This document shows positions 51,024 through 60,064 of a DNA stretch of 64,000 bases, one piece after another. The stretch is taken from contig NZ_JAIVFX010000015.1 in NCBI RefSeq assembly GCF_020829625.1, forward strand, positions 62,001 to 126,000, written 5' to 3'. The stretch comes from Nostoc sp. XA010 (lineage in GTDB: Bacteria > Cyanobacteriota > Cyanobacteriia > Cyanobacteriales > Nostocaceae). How positions within the stretch are numbered: position 1 is the stretch's first letter; each line of letters starts with the position of its first letter. The notes beneath the pieces were generated by a model that saw only the letters and a program-made list of their open reading frames with translations, ran no database searches and was not told the origin of the DNA. The position numbers and the translations under genes were made by a program.

Positions 51024-52514
51024 TCATAATCCTAAATCTACAGCAATGCGGTGGGCGCAAGCAAACCCAGAAAAAGCTACTGCATTCAACCCTTGACCCG
51101 GAAAAGTACTATCCCCTACACAATAAAGTCCTGGAATAGCTGTGCGATTAAAGGGCATATTCAATAACCCCCGCAACTTCCGTCGGGGAATTGGCCCATA
51201 AGTGCCATCCTGACGACCCAAAAAGCGGCGATGGGTGCGCGGTGTCCCCACTTCCAGATAATCCAATCCAGTGTCTAATCCGGGAAAAATCTTTTCTAGG
51301 CGATCAATAATTCGCCAAGCCGCATCTTCTTTCTTCGCTTCGTACTCACTCGGAGAGAGTTTTTTCCAATCATCTATCCAATGAGGCGTAAAGGCATGAA
51401 TGATGTGATATCCATTTGGTGCTAAATCTGAATCAAGCAATGTGGGGATCGAAACGAAAACAGTGCCTTCTGCTGCTGTCATCTTTTCCCAATCTTCTAG
51501 CAAAATATGGTGGCACTCTGTCCCCGCAGGTAAAACTGACTCCTTTACCCCGATGTGCAAACTCAAGAAGCTTGGAGACTTTTGATAATTTTGTTGCCAC
51601 TTTTTCTCATTATGTGGCATTTCTTCTGCTGGTAATAATTGTTCAAATGTATCCCAGCGTGTAGCATTAGAAACTATGCGTTTACCCCGATATACTTTAC
51701 CATTAGCCAGTTGTACACCTACCGCTTTTCCCTGTTCTGTGACAATTTTCGTGACTCTAGCTTGGTACTCAATCTTACCTCCAGCCTTCTCTAGACCCTC
51801 TACCAGTTTTTGGGCAATTTGTCCCACCCCGCCTTTAGGATAGTTAACTCCGCCATAATGCCTGTCAGAAAAGACCATCCCAGCATTAATCATTGGTGTC
51901 ATGTCTGATGGAACCACGGACCAGCAATAACACTCCATATCGATAAATCTCAATAATTGCGGGTCTTTAATGTAGCGCCGCGCCACGTCCCCGGCATTTT
52001 GGGGCAGATACTTAGCTAAACCAAGACACGCCAAAGGATGCTGAAAAAATACCCGCAGTAGATAGCGAGGTTCTTCTAGCGACAGCAAATCCATGCTGTT
52101 GAGACACTTGAATACTTTTTGGCATTCGTCATAAAAGCGACGAATCCCCTGGTCTTCATGGGGAAAATGAGCAATAAGATTTTGCAAAAATTTTTCATAA
52201 ACTCGGTCAACCTTCAGGTCTAAACCTTGGGGTAGATGATAGTGAATCTGCACCGGATCTGCGATCGCTTCTTGGCTAACCTTCACAGCTGACAAAGCGC
52301 GGGTGAGTAAATTAGTAGTGCCGTTCTGTCCCAGCCCAAAAATCATCGATGCGCCAACATCAAATCGATAACCTTGGCGTTCAAAATAACCAGCGCTCCC
52401 ACCTGGAATCAAATAACGTTCCAGTACCAGCACTTTTGCTCCTTTAGCTGCTAACTGGGTTGCTGTTACTAATCCGCCAATCCCAGACCCTATCACGATT
52501 GCATCAATTGTCAT
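51024..52514 (-). CDS. crtH: Carotenoid (prolycopene) cis-trans isomerase
   Basis: Isomerises poly-cis lycopene made by the plant-type desaturases to all-trans lycopene. It is a 496-residue FAD protein of the CrtI-like family. N-terminal AIVIGSGIGGLVTATQLAAKG, then YFERQGYRFDVGASMIFGLG, and C-terminal GLYCVGDSTFPGQGLNAVAF. It complements crtP and crtB, which lie 31 kb away. The promoter region is shared with a minus-strand small RNA. Confidence 0.95.
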   Translation of the reverse strand: MTIDAIVIGSGIGGLVTATQLAAKGAKVLVLERYLIPGGSAGYFERQGYRFDVGASMIFGLGQNGTTNLLTRALSAVKVSQEAIADPVQIHYHLPQGLDLKVDRVYEKFLQNLIAHFPHEDQGIRRFYDECQKVFKCLNSMDLLSLEEPRYLLRVFFQHPLACLGLAKYLPQNAGDVARRYIKDPQLLRFIDMECYCWSVVPSDMTPMINAGMVFSDRHYGGVNYPKGGVGQIAQKLVEGLEKAGGKIEYQARVTKIVTEQGKAVGVQLANGKVYRGKRIVSNATRWDTFEQLLPAEEMPHNEKKWQQNYQKSPSFLSLHIGVKESVLPAGTECHHILLEDWEKMTAAEGTVFVSIPTLLDSDLAPNGYHIIHAFTPHWIDDWKKLSPSEYEAKKEDAAWRIIDRLEKIFPGLDTGLDYLEVGTPRTHRRFLGRQDGTYGPIPRRKLRGLLNMPFNRTAIPGLYCVGDSTFPGQGLNAVAFSGFACAHRIAVDLGL

Positions 52515-52615
52515 TTGTCATTTGTTCTTTGTCCTTTGTCTAGAGTCCCTTGTCTTTTGTCTAGAGTCAATCAATATTGACTAATGACCTGACCAATAAC
52601 CAATGACTAATGACT
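52515..52615. repeat. TTTGTCC and TAATGAC heptamer repeats
   Basis: A third block of the same heptamer families, upstream of crtH. Confidence 0.85.
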
Positions 52616-52619
52616 AATC

Positions 52620-52690
52620 AAAAAAAAGAGGGACGAGCCTGCTGCTGCTGGCTAATCCCGTCTGCCGATCCTTAAAAGAGAGGAGAACAC
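52620..52690 (-). ncRNA. isaR1: Candidate Fur-controlled small RNA resembling IsaR1
   Basis: On the minus strand a 70-nt segment starts GTGTTCTCCTCTCTTTTAAG, continues GATCGGCAGAC, and ends in a hairpin (GGGATTAGCC/GGCTCGTCCC, internal mismatches) followed by TCTTTTTTT. It thus has a single-stranded CU-rich anti-ribosome-site region plus an intrinsic terminator. A promoter and a Fur-type box lie directly upstream. Length, architecture and control match IsaR1, the iron-stress small RNA of cyanobacteria that represses photosynthetic Fe-S genes. Homology by sequence was not checked. Confidence 0.65.
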
Positions 52691-52698
52691 TGTATAAC

Positions 52699-52733
52699 AA
52701 TATAGCCTTGATTGAGAATTAATATCAATTATT
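52699..52733 (-). promoter_or_regulatory. Promoter and Fur-type box for the small RNA
   Basis: On the minus strand -35 TTGATA and -10 TATATT (52704-52699) are 18 bases apart. Between and overlapping them, TGATATTAATTCTCA (52727-52713) matches the 7-1-7 Fur consensus TGATAATNATTATCA at 12 of 14 positions. Repression by Fur in iron-replete cells is inferred. Confidence 0.65.
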
Positions 52734-52851
52734 AATAAAAAACTTTATCAATAAAATTGACGGCGTTAATTATCAGCTGTCAGCCGGATGCAGGAAAGAG
52801 TATTATGGTGTTTTCAGTTCTTATACAATAAAAAAGCCCTTATTTCTGGCT

Positions 52852-53502
52852 ATGACGCTACAATTGCGGGTTTATGTTCCACCCCATCCCCTGATAAAAC
52901 ACTGGCTGGCAGTTGCCCGTGATGCAGGCACACCTTCAGTGTTATTTCGCAGTGCCATGACTGAGTTGGGAAGATGGCTGACTTATGAAGCTGCACGAGA
53001 CTGGTTGCCAACCCAAGAAACGACGGTGCAGAGTCCCTTGGATACCTGTTTGGCAACTGTGATTGATCCGCAAATACCAGTGGCAGTAGTGCCGATTCTA
53101 CGGGCTGGACTAGGATTACTTGAGGGAGCGCAGACTTTACTGCCTTTAGCTTCTATTTACCATTTTGGTTTGGTGCGAGACGAAGAAACACTGCAACCTC
53201 ATTGTTATCTGAACAAGTTACCAGAAAAATTTGACCCCGAAACACGAGTGTTAATTACCGATCCAATGTTGGCAACAGGAGGGTCGATCATGGCGTTAAT
53301 GGCAGAATTGACACAACGGGGTGCCGATCCGGCCTTGACCCGGATTGTCTGCGTAGTGGCGGCTGCACCAGCTTTGCAAAAACTGAGTGCAGCTTATCCA
53401 GGTTTAATAATTTACACAGCGACTATTGACGAAAAACTTAACAACAAGGGGTATATTGTACCGGGATTGGGAGATGCAGGCGATCGCATCTTTGGGACTT
53501 AA
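52852..53502 (+). CDS. upp: Uracil phosphoribosyltransferase
   Basis: Salvages uracil to UMP with PRPP. It has 216 residues. The PRPP-binding loop is VLITDPMLATGGSIMALMAEL (about 131-151), the uracil site is GYIVPGLGDAGDRIFGT at the C-terminus, and VPILRAGLGLLEGA is also typical. Confidence 0.96.
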   Translation: MTLQLRVYVPPHPLIKHWLAVARDAGTPSVLFRSAMTELGRWLTYEAARDWLPTQETTVQSPLDTCLATVIDPQIPVAVVPILRAGLGLLEGAQTLLPLASIYHFGLVRDEETLQPHCYLNKLPEKFDPETRVLITDPMLATGGSIMALMAELTQRGADPALTRIVCVVAAAPALQKLSAAYPGLIIYTATIDEKLNNKGYIVPGLGDAGDRIFGT

Positions 53503-53577
53503 GCTACTATGCAGCTAGGGCAGGAAAATAGCATAACTACTGTAAAAGTTGCAAGGTTTGTTGAAGGCGGTAAAGAT

Positions 53578-53931
53578 ATGAGTCAACGAGATGGTTTTGG
53601 CAGTGGTTTTGTAGCAGGGGCGTTTGTCGGTGGCGTATTTGGCGGTGTTATCGGGGCACTGATTGTTTCTCGACGCAATCCAGAATTGCTAGCAGAGGAC
53701 GAGACAGAACTGACGGATAGCCAAGCCGAAGCCAAGAAAATAGCAGCAAAGCGGCGTCAGATGAAAGCCTCAGAAAGCGAGAACATCGGTATAGAAACGG
53801 CTAGGCGATCGCTAGAAGATAAAATTGCCCAGCTAAATGCCACAATTGATGATGTGCGGAAGCAACTGGGAAATGTTAATAGCGGTTCACCCCAAGCAAG
53901 CAATGATCGCTCCCTCACTAAAGACTCTTGA
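53578..53931 (+). CDS. Small membrane-anchored protein with coiled coil
   Basis: A 117-residue protein. Residues 7-32 (FGSGFVAGAFVGGVFGGVIG) form a Gly-rich membrane helix, followed by Glu/Lys-rich sequence and a coiled coil at about 75-105 (LEDKIAQLNATIDDVRKQL). It resembles YtxH-like small membrane proteins. The internal ATG with AAGGCGG upstream is preferred to the ATG at 53509. Only six bases would separate the long form from upp, so co-transcription is likely. Confidence 0.72.
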   Translation: MSQRDGFGSGFVAGAFVGGVFGGVIGALIVSRRNPELLAEDETELTDSQAEAKKIAAKRRQMKASESENIGIETARRSLEDKIAQLNATIDDVRKQLGNVNSGSPQASNDRSLTKDS

Positions 53932-54061
53932 AGTTTGTTCAGGCGTGGTGAAAGAAGTGTCAAGTGTGGTAGATCGGGAATCCGCAAACACCATGACATA
54001 GACTAAATTAAAATTAAAAGATAAGACCGCGTTTGACACTTAGTAGGAAACAAAGCTATCC

Positions 54062-54319
54062 ATGAGTTTACTGATTACGACACTAATTACCTTTGTCACC
54101 TTTTATAGCTATTTGCTAATTATCCGGGTTTTGTTGACCTGGTTTCCGCAAATCAACTGGTATAATCAGCCATTTGCTGCTTTAGCCCAGATAACCGACC
54201 CTTATTTGAATCTATTCCGCTCAATTATTCCCCCATTAGGCGGTATGGATTTTTCTCCAATCTTAGCTTTCTTCGCGCTCAACTTAGCTGGTGGCTTTCT
54301 GAGAGCTATTCCTTTTTAA
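54062..54319 (+). CDS. YggT family membrane protein
   Basis: An 85-residue protein with two hydrophobic segments and the YggT signature (RVLLTWFPQINWYNQPFAAL AQITDPYLNLFRSIIPPLGG). In cyanobacteria and plastids such proteins affect nucleoid or thylakoid organisation and FtsZ-ring or complex assembly. It ends at a strong terminator. Confidence 0.9.
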   Translation: MSLLITTLITFVTFYSYLLIIRVLLTWFPQINWYNQPFAALAQITDPYLNLFRSIIPPLGGMDFSPILAFFALNLAGGFLRAIPF

Positions 54320-54370
54320 CTAATCTGCCATCTATTCGTACAGGGATTTTGATTTATACCCGAATAAGAA

Positions 54371-54415
54371 AAATTGTAGAGACGCCAATTGTGAAAGCGT
54401 CTCTACAATTTTTTT
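54371..54415 (+). terminator. Strong terminator after the YggT gene
   Basis: AAATTGTAGAGACGC and its exact complement form a 15-bp stem with an 11-base loop, followed by a T run. Confidence 0.9.
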
Positions 54416-54604
54416 AGATAGAGAAGAACCAGAAATTCAAACCTCTATTCAATTACCGCCATTGACCTTTGTTGAATCAGCAACGAGAAGCTTTTTTGGG
54501 AGTTACAAAGTGCAGCTTCAGCGCGTTTGCAATTTATTATTTAGTTTGCCCATATTATTAGAGAATAAAAGCGATCGCCTTCAGCATAGCTTCACTTAAG
54601 TACA

Positions 54605-55993
54605 TCAACCTAAACTAGAGGCGGCAACGGTATTCGCACGCTTAACTTGAGGTGTAGCAACCATCCGCATTCCGGCAGGTGCAGCTATAGTTAACCCACG
54701 CCGCACAGGATGCACAGGACGTTTGTTCACTAGCGATACTTGAAGTTCTGACAAAATAGTTGCCAAGACTATTTTCATTTCATACTGGGCAAATGCCATC
54801 CCAATACAGCGACGATTACCGCCACCAAAGGGGAAATATTCATAAGGTGAATATTGTCTTTCTAAAAAGCGTTCTGGTTTGAACTGCTTTGATTGTGGGT
54901 AAACTTCTTCTCGATGATGCGCTAAATAAATACTGGGGACTATTGCTGTCCCTTGTGGCAGTTCGTAGCCCATAATTTTTATTGGGATCTTCACAACCCG
55001 CACGAAAGCAGTCATGGCAATTGGGTAAATTCGCAATGTTTCTTGGCACACTGCTGTCAAATAGGGCAATTTAGCTACACTACTCAAATCGGGGTTAACT
55101 CCAATCGTATTGAGTTCCTGTAGTAATTTTTCACGCACCTCTGGTAAATGGTCAATCCAGTAAAAAGCCCATGTCAACGCAGAAGCGGTAGTTTCATGTC
55201 CTGCAACTAGCAGTGTCATCAACTCATCGTGTAATTCTTCATCTGACATCCCTTGTCCATCGTCGTAACGGGCTGCCATCATCAAACTCAGGATATCTTG
55301 ACGATTTTGATCGGATTCAGCCCGACGTTCTCGAAGTAAAGCATAAATAAGTTGATCAATTTTTTGCCGTTGTTGGAGAATCCGGCCCCACGGACTCCAC
55401 GCACCGAAATCTTTTTGGATGAACCTGAGAAAGAAGGCGCTAGACATTACGGGCGAACTAATGAAGTCTAGTAAGTCACTTAGCGATCGCCTCAGTGACT
55501 CAAAAAGCTCTCCCTCATTTAAACCAAATACAACCCGCAGGATAACACGCAAAGTGATTTCTTGCATCGACTCACGGATATTAAAAGGCTTGCCAATTTG
55601 CCATTGATTACTCACTTGTCGGGTTATTTTTTGGATATCCTGACCATAAGCCCGCATCCTTTCGCCATGAAAAGGAGGAGCTAGTAGTTGCCGTTGACGC
55701 TGGTGGCGATCGCCATCCGCTAACATAAAGGAGCGATCGCCAAGCAAAAATTTTAGTCCTATGTTCCCCCTGCCAACCTCAAAATGGCTGGAATCAGCAG
55801 TAAAAATCTGCTCAATCGCTTGGGGTTGACTAAAGTACACAATATGGTTGTTAGAGCGACTACTTCTGATGGTGAAAGTGTCACCATAAATTTTGGCAAA
55901 ATCATCCACATATTTTATAGGCTGACCAATAAACTTGATCATCCGCAGCCAGCGCGGCATTTGAGGACCATCAGGCAAATTGTAAGTTGCTGT
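54605..55993 (-). CDS. Cytochrome P450 (CYP110-like)
   Basis: A soluble-type bacterial P450. From the Met opening MTATYNLPDGPQMPRW it has 462 residues. The oxygen-binding I-helix is AGHETTASAL, the K-helix ETLR, and the heme loop FGGGNRRCIGMAFA supplies the Cys ligand. CYP110 members in Nostoc act on fatty acids or terpenes; the substrate here is unknown. An open frame extends 30 codons upstream (two further Met), but that part looks non-coding and no site has a clear ribosome signal. Confidence 0.9.
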   Translation of the reverse strand, partial: TATYNLPDGPQMPRWLRMIKFIGQPIKYVDDFAKIYGDTFTIRSSRSNNHIVYFSQPQAIEQIFTADSSHFEVGRGNIGLKFLLGDRSFMLADGDRHQRQRQLLAPPFHGERMRAYGQDIQKITRQVSNQWQIGKPFNIRESMQEITLRVILRVVFGLNEGELFESLRRSLSDLLDFISSPVMSSAFFLRFIQKDFGAWSPWGRILQQRQKIDQLIYALLRERRAESDQNRQDILSLMMAARYDDGQGMSDEELHDELMTLLVAGHETTASALTWAFYWIDHLPEVREKLLQELNTIGVNPDLSSVAKLPYLTAVCQETLRIYPIAMTAFVRVVKIPIKIMGYELPQGTAIVPSIYLAHHREEVYPQSKQFKPERFLERQYSPYEYFPFGGGNRRCIGMAFAQYEMKIVLATILSELQVSLVNKRPVHPVRRGLTIAAPAGMRMVATPQVKRANTVAASSLG

Positions 55994-56083
55994 CATCGGA
56001 GTTTGGAGAATTGATGGCTTCTGAATTTTATTGTTACGAGTTTTCATGTTCTTGAGGCCCACATAAAGCGGTATATTCATCAT

Positions 56084-56272
56084 GGGGGAGTAGGCAGTAG
56101 GCAGTAGGGAGTAGAAAGTGGAAGAGAAGGATAATAACTAATAACTTCTAATAACTAACTCAGTACTCAACACTCTTTCAAGTCAGTCCATAATTAAAAA
56201 ATCCCACAACCAAAAATGAAAAAGATTTCTTCCCTACTCCCCACCCCCCACTCCCCACTCCCTTTTCCTAGC
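56084..56272. repeat. Heptamer repeats between P450 and mcdA
   Basis: GTAGGCA/GTAGGGA units near 56090-56115 and CCCCACT units near 56230-56262 surround an otherwise AT-rich gap. Confidence 0.75.
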
Positions 56273-56279
56273 TAAAGCA

Positions 56280-56912
56280 GTGCCAAAAATCATCGCTATT
56301 CTCAACGGTAAAGGAGGAGTCGGTAAAACGACCACCGCAGTCAATCTGGCTGCAAACTTTGCGAAGAAAAAAAAGGTACTGCTGATTGACGCAGATATTC
56401 AAGGTTCTGCCAGTTGGTGGTTTGGGCGCAGTCAGCAGGGAATGGGATTTGATTTATCTCAAGAAACAGATCCCACACTTTTAGGTGATTTACAAAAGAT
56501 AACAGGTTACGATTTAGTAGTAGTAGATACGCCTCCCGCGCTGCGCTCTGAAGCATTAGTGGCGGTAGTTGCGATCGCAGATTATCTAGTTTTGCCTACA
56601 CCCCCAGCCGCAATGGATTTAGCTATCCTAGTAGAAACAGTTAAGGAAGCCGTCATCCCCGTGGGAACTCCCCATCGGGTACTGCTTACCAAAGTGGATA
56701 CGCGCAGTATGGGGGAAGCACTAGAAGCAAAAAACACTCTCACTCGATTAGGTATTCCTGCTTGTAATACCTTTATCCGTGCTTATAAAGCTCATGAACG
56801 AGCGGCACTTGAGGGTGTAGCGATTAGTCAATGGCGAGGAAGTAATGCACGGGAGGCGGAGTTAGACTACCGCCGTGCAGCTGATGAATTACAGCGTGAT
56901 TGGAGAAAATAA
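56280..56912 (+). CDS. mcdA: ParA-type ATPase, probable carboxysome positioning protein McdA
   Basis: A 210-residue ParA/MinD-family ATPase. The deviant Walker A is KGGVGKTT with signature Lys11 and P-loop Lys16; Walker A' is LLIDADIQGSASWW, and Walker B VVVDTPPA. It stands with a coiled-coil partner overlapping its end and no parS-like repeats, and lies 3 kb from ccmK3-ccmK4. In cyanobacteria such orphan pairs are McdA-McdB, which distribute carboxysomes over the nucleoid. Retention of the signature Lys fits the widespread type 2 system. A plasmid-type ParA is the alternative. Confidence 0.75.
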   Translation: MPKIIAILNGKGGVGKTTTAVNLAANFAKKKKVLLIDADIQGSASWWFGRSQQGMGFDLSQETDPTLLGDLQKITGYDLVVVDTPPALRSEALVAVVAIADYLVLPTPPAAMDLAILVETVKEAVIPVGTPHRVLLTKVDTRSMGEALEAKNTLTRLGIPACNTFIRAYKAHERAALEGVAISQWRGSNAREAELDYRRAADELQRDWRK

Positions 56913-56914
56913 TA

Positions 56915-57661
56915 ATGGTTAGGAAACAAAGTCTCTCTGACTTACTACAAGAAGAGGCGCAAAAATTTACACCCACCGAAGGGGAATCTGCGATTGAAAT
57001 TACAGCACAAGAAATTGCCGAAGAACAAGCTTCATCTGATGAAGAATCCTCAGCACAAACACCTGAGGCAAATTCTACTAAGCGCACAAGCCCAACTAAG
57101 GCTGATTTAGAAGCAACTGTCAAAGAGTTGACAGCTAATCTGGAAAAAAGCCATAAAAATGAAGCATCTCTTGGGCAACAAATTGCTGATTTGCAATCAA
57201 AACTATCTAAACAACAAACATTAGCATCCGAACATAAATCATTAGTACAACAAGTTGCAAGAGAACTTGAAGAAACTAAAAAAACAGCACTACAACTAGC
57301 AGAAGCAAATTCCCAGCTTATAGAAGAAATTAATGCTTTAAAACAAACAGCAGAAGATAATTCTAAACTTGCTATAGCTGTAAAAGAAACTAGTGCTATA
57401 AAACCCGTAAAAGAACACTACAATCCATATAACTACAAAAAATCACATCTTTCATCAGAAAGACTAGCTCAAAATCAACCAGATCAGTATGCTGGTAGTG
57501 TTGTAAAAGAAACTAGTGCTATAAAACCAGTAAAAGACCACTACAATCCACTTAACTACAAAAAATCACATCGGTCATCGCAACCACTAGCTCAAAATCA
57601 ACCACAAAATCAACCAAATGAGTATCCTGAGACTTCTAACGAGATGTGGTTACTTGACTAG
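56915..57661 (+). CDS. mcdB: Coiled-coil partner of ParA, probable McdB with internal duplication
   Basis: A 248-residue protein. N-terminus MVRKQSLSDLLQEEAQKFTP, acidic disordered region to 65, long coiled coil about 66-155, then two 41-residue units in tandem starting VKETSAIKPVK (57380 and 57503). The tail ends NEMWLLD with a lone Trp at 245; an invariant C-terminal Trp is a stated hallmark of McdB proteins. The ATG two bases after the mcdA stop, with GGAG nine bases upstream, is preferred to an overlapping TTG. It probably links carboxysome shell to McdA on DNA. Confidence 0.72.
   Translation: MVRKQSLSDLLQEEAQKFTPTEGESAIEITAQEIAEEQASSDEESSAQTPEANSTKRTSPTKADLEATVKELTANLEKSHKNEASLGQQIADLQSKLSKQQTLASEHKSLVQQVARELEETKKTALQLAEANSQLIEEINALKQTAEDNSKLAIAVKETSAIKPVKEHYNPYNYKKSHLSSERLAQNQPDQYAGSVVKETSAIKPVKDHYNPLNYKKSHRSSQPLAQNQPQNQPNEYPETSNEMWLLD
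57380..57607 (+). repeat. In-frame tandem duplication of 123 bases within mcdB
   Basis: Two units begin GTAAAAGAAACTAGTGCTAT at 57380 and 57503. The period of 123 bases (41 codons) keeps the frame. The units differ at scattered positions, mostly leaving the HYNPxNYKKSH core unchanged. Confidence 0.92.
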
Positions 57662-57799
57662 AGTCTAAGCCAAACGCGTCTAAATATTGATAAGCTTGAA
57701 TAAAAGTAGAATTCACCAAGATCAAAATCACATAGGGCTTTCAGGAAATTGAATAATAGTCAACCAGCTACGTTAGTTGTATGGGAAGCTTTCAAAACA

Positions 57800-58798
57800 A
57801 TGTCAACCTTATATTTTGTAATTGGTGTTCTTCTGCTTTTAGTGATGGGAATTGCGGCTTATTTCCTGACTGCTCGCAAGTATCAATCTTCTGGCACAGT
57901 CGCAAATTCCTACGATCAATGGACTGTTGACGGCATCCTAGAGTTTTATTGGGGAGAACACATTCACCTCGGTCACTACGGTTCGCCGCCACGACGGAAG
58001 GATTTTTTGGCTGCTAAATCTGACTTTGTACATGAAATGGTTAGATGGGGTGGTTTAGATAAATTACCTCCTGGTACTACCGTCTTAGATGTTGGCTGTG
58101 GTATCGGAGGCAGTAGTCGGATTTTAGCGCGAGATTATGGGTTTGCCGTCACAGGAATTACGATCAGCCCACAGCAGGTGAAACGCGCCCAAGAGTTAAC
58201 GCCCCAAGGGCTAAACGCCCAGTTTGCGATTGATGATGCAATGGCATTGTCGTTTCCAGATGGCAGTTTTGATGTGGTCTGGTCGATTGAAGCAGGCCCT
58301 CACATGCCCGATAAAGCTGTTTTTGCCAGAGAATTAATCCGGGTGCTAAAGCCTGGTGGAGTGTTGGTTGTAGCTGATTGGAATCAAAGAGATGACCGCC
58401 AAAAGCCGCTAAATTTTTGGGAGGAACCAGTGATGAGACAACTTCTCGATCAGTGGTCTCATCCAGCTTTCTCCAGCATAGAAGGCTTTTCTGAGCTTTT
58501 AGCAGAGACGAAATTAGTTGAGGGGGAGGTAATTACAGCAGACTGGACGAAAGAAACGCTTCCTTCTTGGTTAGATTCAATCTGGCAAGGGATAGCTCGG
58601 CCAGACGGATTGGTGCGTTTTGGACTGTCTGGTTTTGTCAAGTCTGTGCGGGAAGTGCCGACACTTTTACTGATGCGTTTGGCATTTGGTGCAGGGCTGT
58701 GTCGGTTTGGAATGTTCCGCGCTGTACGGGCGGACTCAGGCACAGAATTGATGGACACAAACTTTGCTAACCAAACTCCCTCAAACTTGGTTAGGTAG
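57800..58798 (+). CDS. MPBQ/MSBQ methyltransferase (tocopherol and plastoquinone synthesis)
   Basis: A SAM-dependent methyltransferase of about 332 residues, very like Synechocystis Sll0418, which methylates 2-methyl-6-phytyl- and solanesyl-benzoquinol. One N-terminal membrane helix (FVIGVLLLLVMGIAAYFL), then YDQWTVDGILEFYWGEHIHLGHYG. SAM site VLDVGCGIGGSSRILA; SIEAGPHMPDKAVFARELIR follows. The ATG at 57800 is chosen because it precedes the helix as in the homologue; a TTG 17 codons earlier has no support. Confidence 0.9.
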   Translation: MSTLYFVIGVLLLLVMGIAAYFLTARKYQSSGTVANSYDQWTVDGILEFYWGEHIHLGHYGSPPRRKDFLAAKSDFVHEMVRWGGLDKLPPGTTVLDVGCGIGGSSRILARDYGFAVTGITISPQQVKRAQELTPQGLNAQFAIDDAMALSFPDGSFDVVWSIEAGPHMPDKAVFARELIRVLKPGGVLVVADWNQRDDRQKPLNFWEEPVMRQLLDQWSHPAFSSIEGFSELLAETKLVEGEVITADWTKETLPSWLDSIWQGIARPDGLVRFGLSGFVKSVREVPTLLLMRLAFGAGLCRFGMFRAVRADSGTELMDTNFANQTPSNLVR

Positions 58799-58862
58799 CG
58801 ATGCCTACGGCGAGCAAAGCTATCGCATGATGATCAATTTTCTGTTGATTTTCAGCGATGAT

Positions 58863-59759
58863 TTAATGTGATTCAGCACAAAAATTTAAAATATGCTGGG
58901 CAGTAATTTGTGGTTGCTCTAAGTGAGGGAGATGTCCACAATCTTGAATCCAGATGAGGGTACTATGTGGAATTGCTCTTTTAAATCTCATGGCATCCTT
59001 AGTACCCAAAATTTTATCGGAATCGCCCCATAAAATTAGCGTTTTTTGCACAATTTTTGATATTTTTTTAAATCTAAAAGCACTGTAACCACCACTTTTA
59101 GTGAAAGTAATCAAAGCTCGATGCCAACTCGGCATTTGTAGATGTAATGCGCCACAACATAGCGCATCGACAGAGGCAAGACTTTGGTTTTTATATCCAA
59201 TGCGGGAAACGCGATCGCGCACCTTCATATTACTCAAAAACTGAGTTGCTAAATAATCAAATGGGGGAAACATTAATTTACTTAATGGGGAACCACCCGC
59301 CAAGCCAGCACTATCAATTAACACCAGTTTTTTTACTACTTCTGGGTAAGTCAACGTAAAATCAATTGCAGTCGCACCCCCCATCGAAGCACCTACCAAA
59401 ATCACAGGTTGGTTAATCAGGCTTTTCCAGAAATAATAAAGATGGGTTTTAATCGCAGTTGGGCTATAGGCAATTTCTGAAAGTCTATCTGTAAACCCAA
59501 AACCCAACAAATCCACTGCCCAAGTTTCATTATCTCCAGATAGTAATGGCAAAAGCCGTCGAAATTCTAATACAGAACTATCAAAGCCGTGAATTAATAA
59601 AATAGGAGTTCCACCGCTCCCTTGCTTGACAAATGTTGTGGTAACTGATTGATTAATTAAAGGAGTAGCGATCGCAGTTGTTTGAATACTTTGAGCTAGT
59701 GCGATCGAGGCAGATTCTGTCAGTTGCCCAACTGCTTTAGGAAGAAAATTCGGAAACAT
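58863..59759 (-). CDS. Alpha/beta hydrolase
   Basis: A 298-residue alpha/beta hydrolase. The oxyanion segment is LIHGFDSSVLEFRRLLPLLS, the nucleophile elbow VGASMGGATAIDF (G-x-S-x-G), and the probable catalytic Asp and His lie in LWGDSDKILG and DCGHLPHLEQP. Substrate unknown; related cyanobacterial proteins act on lipids or chlorophyll derivatives. Convergent with the methyltransferase gene. Confidence 0.87.
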   Translation of the reverse strand: MFPNFLPKAVGQLTESASIALAQSIQTTAIATPLINQSVTTTFVKQGSGGTPILLIHGFDSSVLEFRRLLPLLSGDNETWAVDLLGFGFTDRLSEIAYSPTAIKTHLYYFWKSLINQPVILVGASMGGATAIDFTLTYPEVVKKLVLIDSAGLAGGSPLSKLMFPPFDYLATQFLSNMKVRDRVSRIGYKNQSLASVDALCCGALHLQMPSWHRALITFTKSGGYSAFRFKKISKIVQKTLILWGDSDKILGTKDAMRFKRAIPHSTLIWIQDCGHLPHLEQPQITAQHILNFCAESH

Positions 59760-59884
59760 AAATTTCAGTTTATCGTACTAGCTTGCTTCCACACATCGCT
59801 GATTTTCTTAAACAACAAAATTACACAAACTAACATCCTGAAATATTAATTGTAATACATAAAATATAGACCAGCAGCTATCAA

Positions 59885-59965
59885 AACATTCTAACTCCCC
59901 ACTTCCCACTCCTAACTCCTAACTCCTAACTTCCCACTCCCTACTCCCCACTCCCCACTCCCCCA
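59885..59965. repeat. CTAACTC/CCCACTC heptamer repeats
   Basis: About eleven tandem heptamers of the CTCCTAA and CCCACTC types lie upstream of ccmK3. Confidence 0.88.
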
Positions 59966-60064
59966 AAAATTATGACATCAAAAAAAGTTTTCTAAAATGT
60001 TAAAAATGGGACTAAAGCCACGTACAATTAAAATCGCCTATCCCTTAATCCAGGAGCTAATGCC

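Noticed and set aside
56280..57661. Plasmid-type ParA/ParB partition locus
   Set aside because: No parS-like iterons, no replication gene, chromosomal neighbours, and the partner lacks a ParB fold; McdAB fits better.
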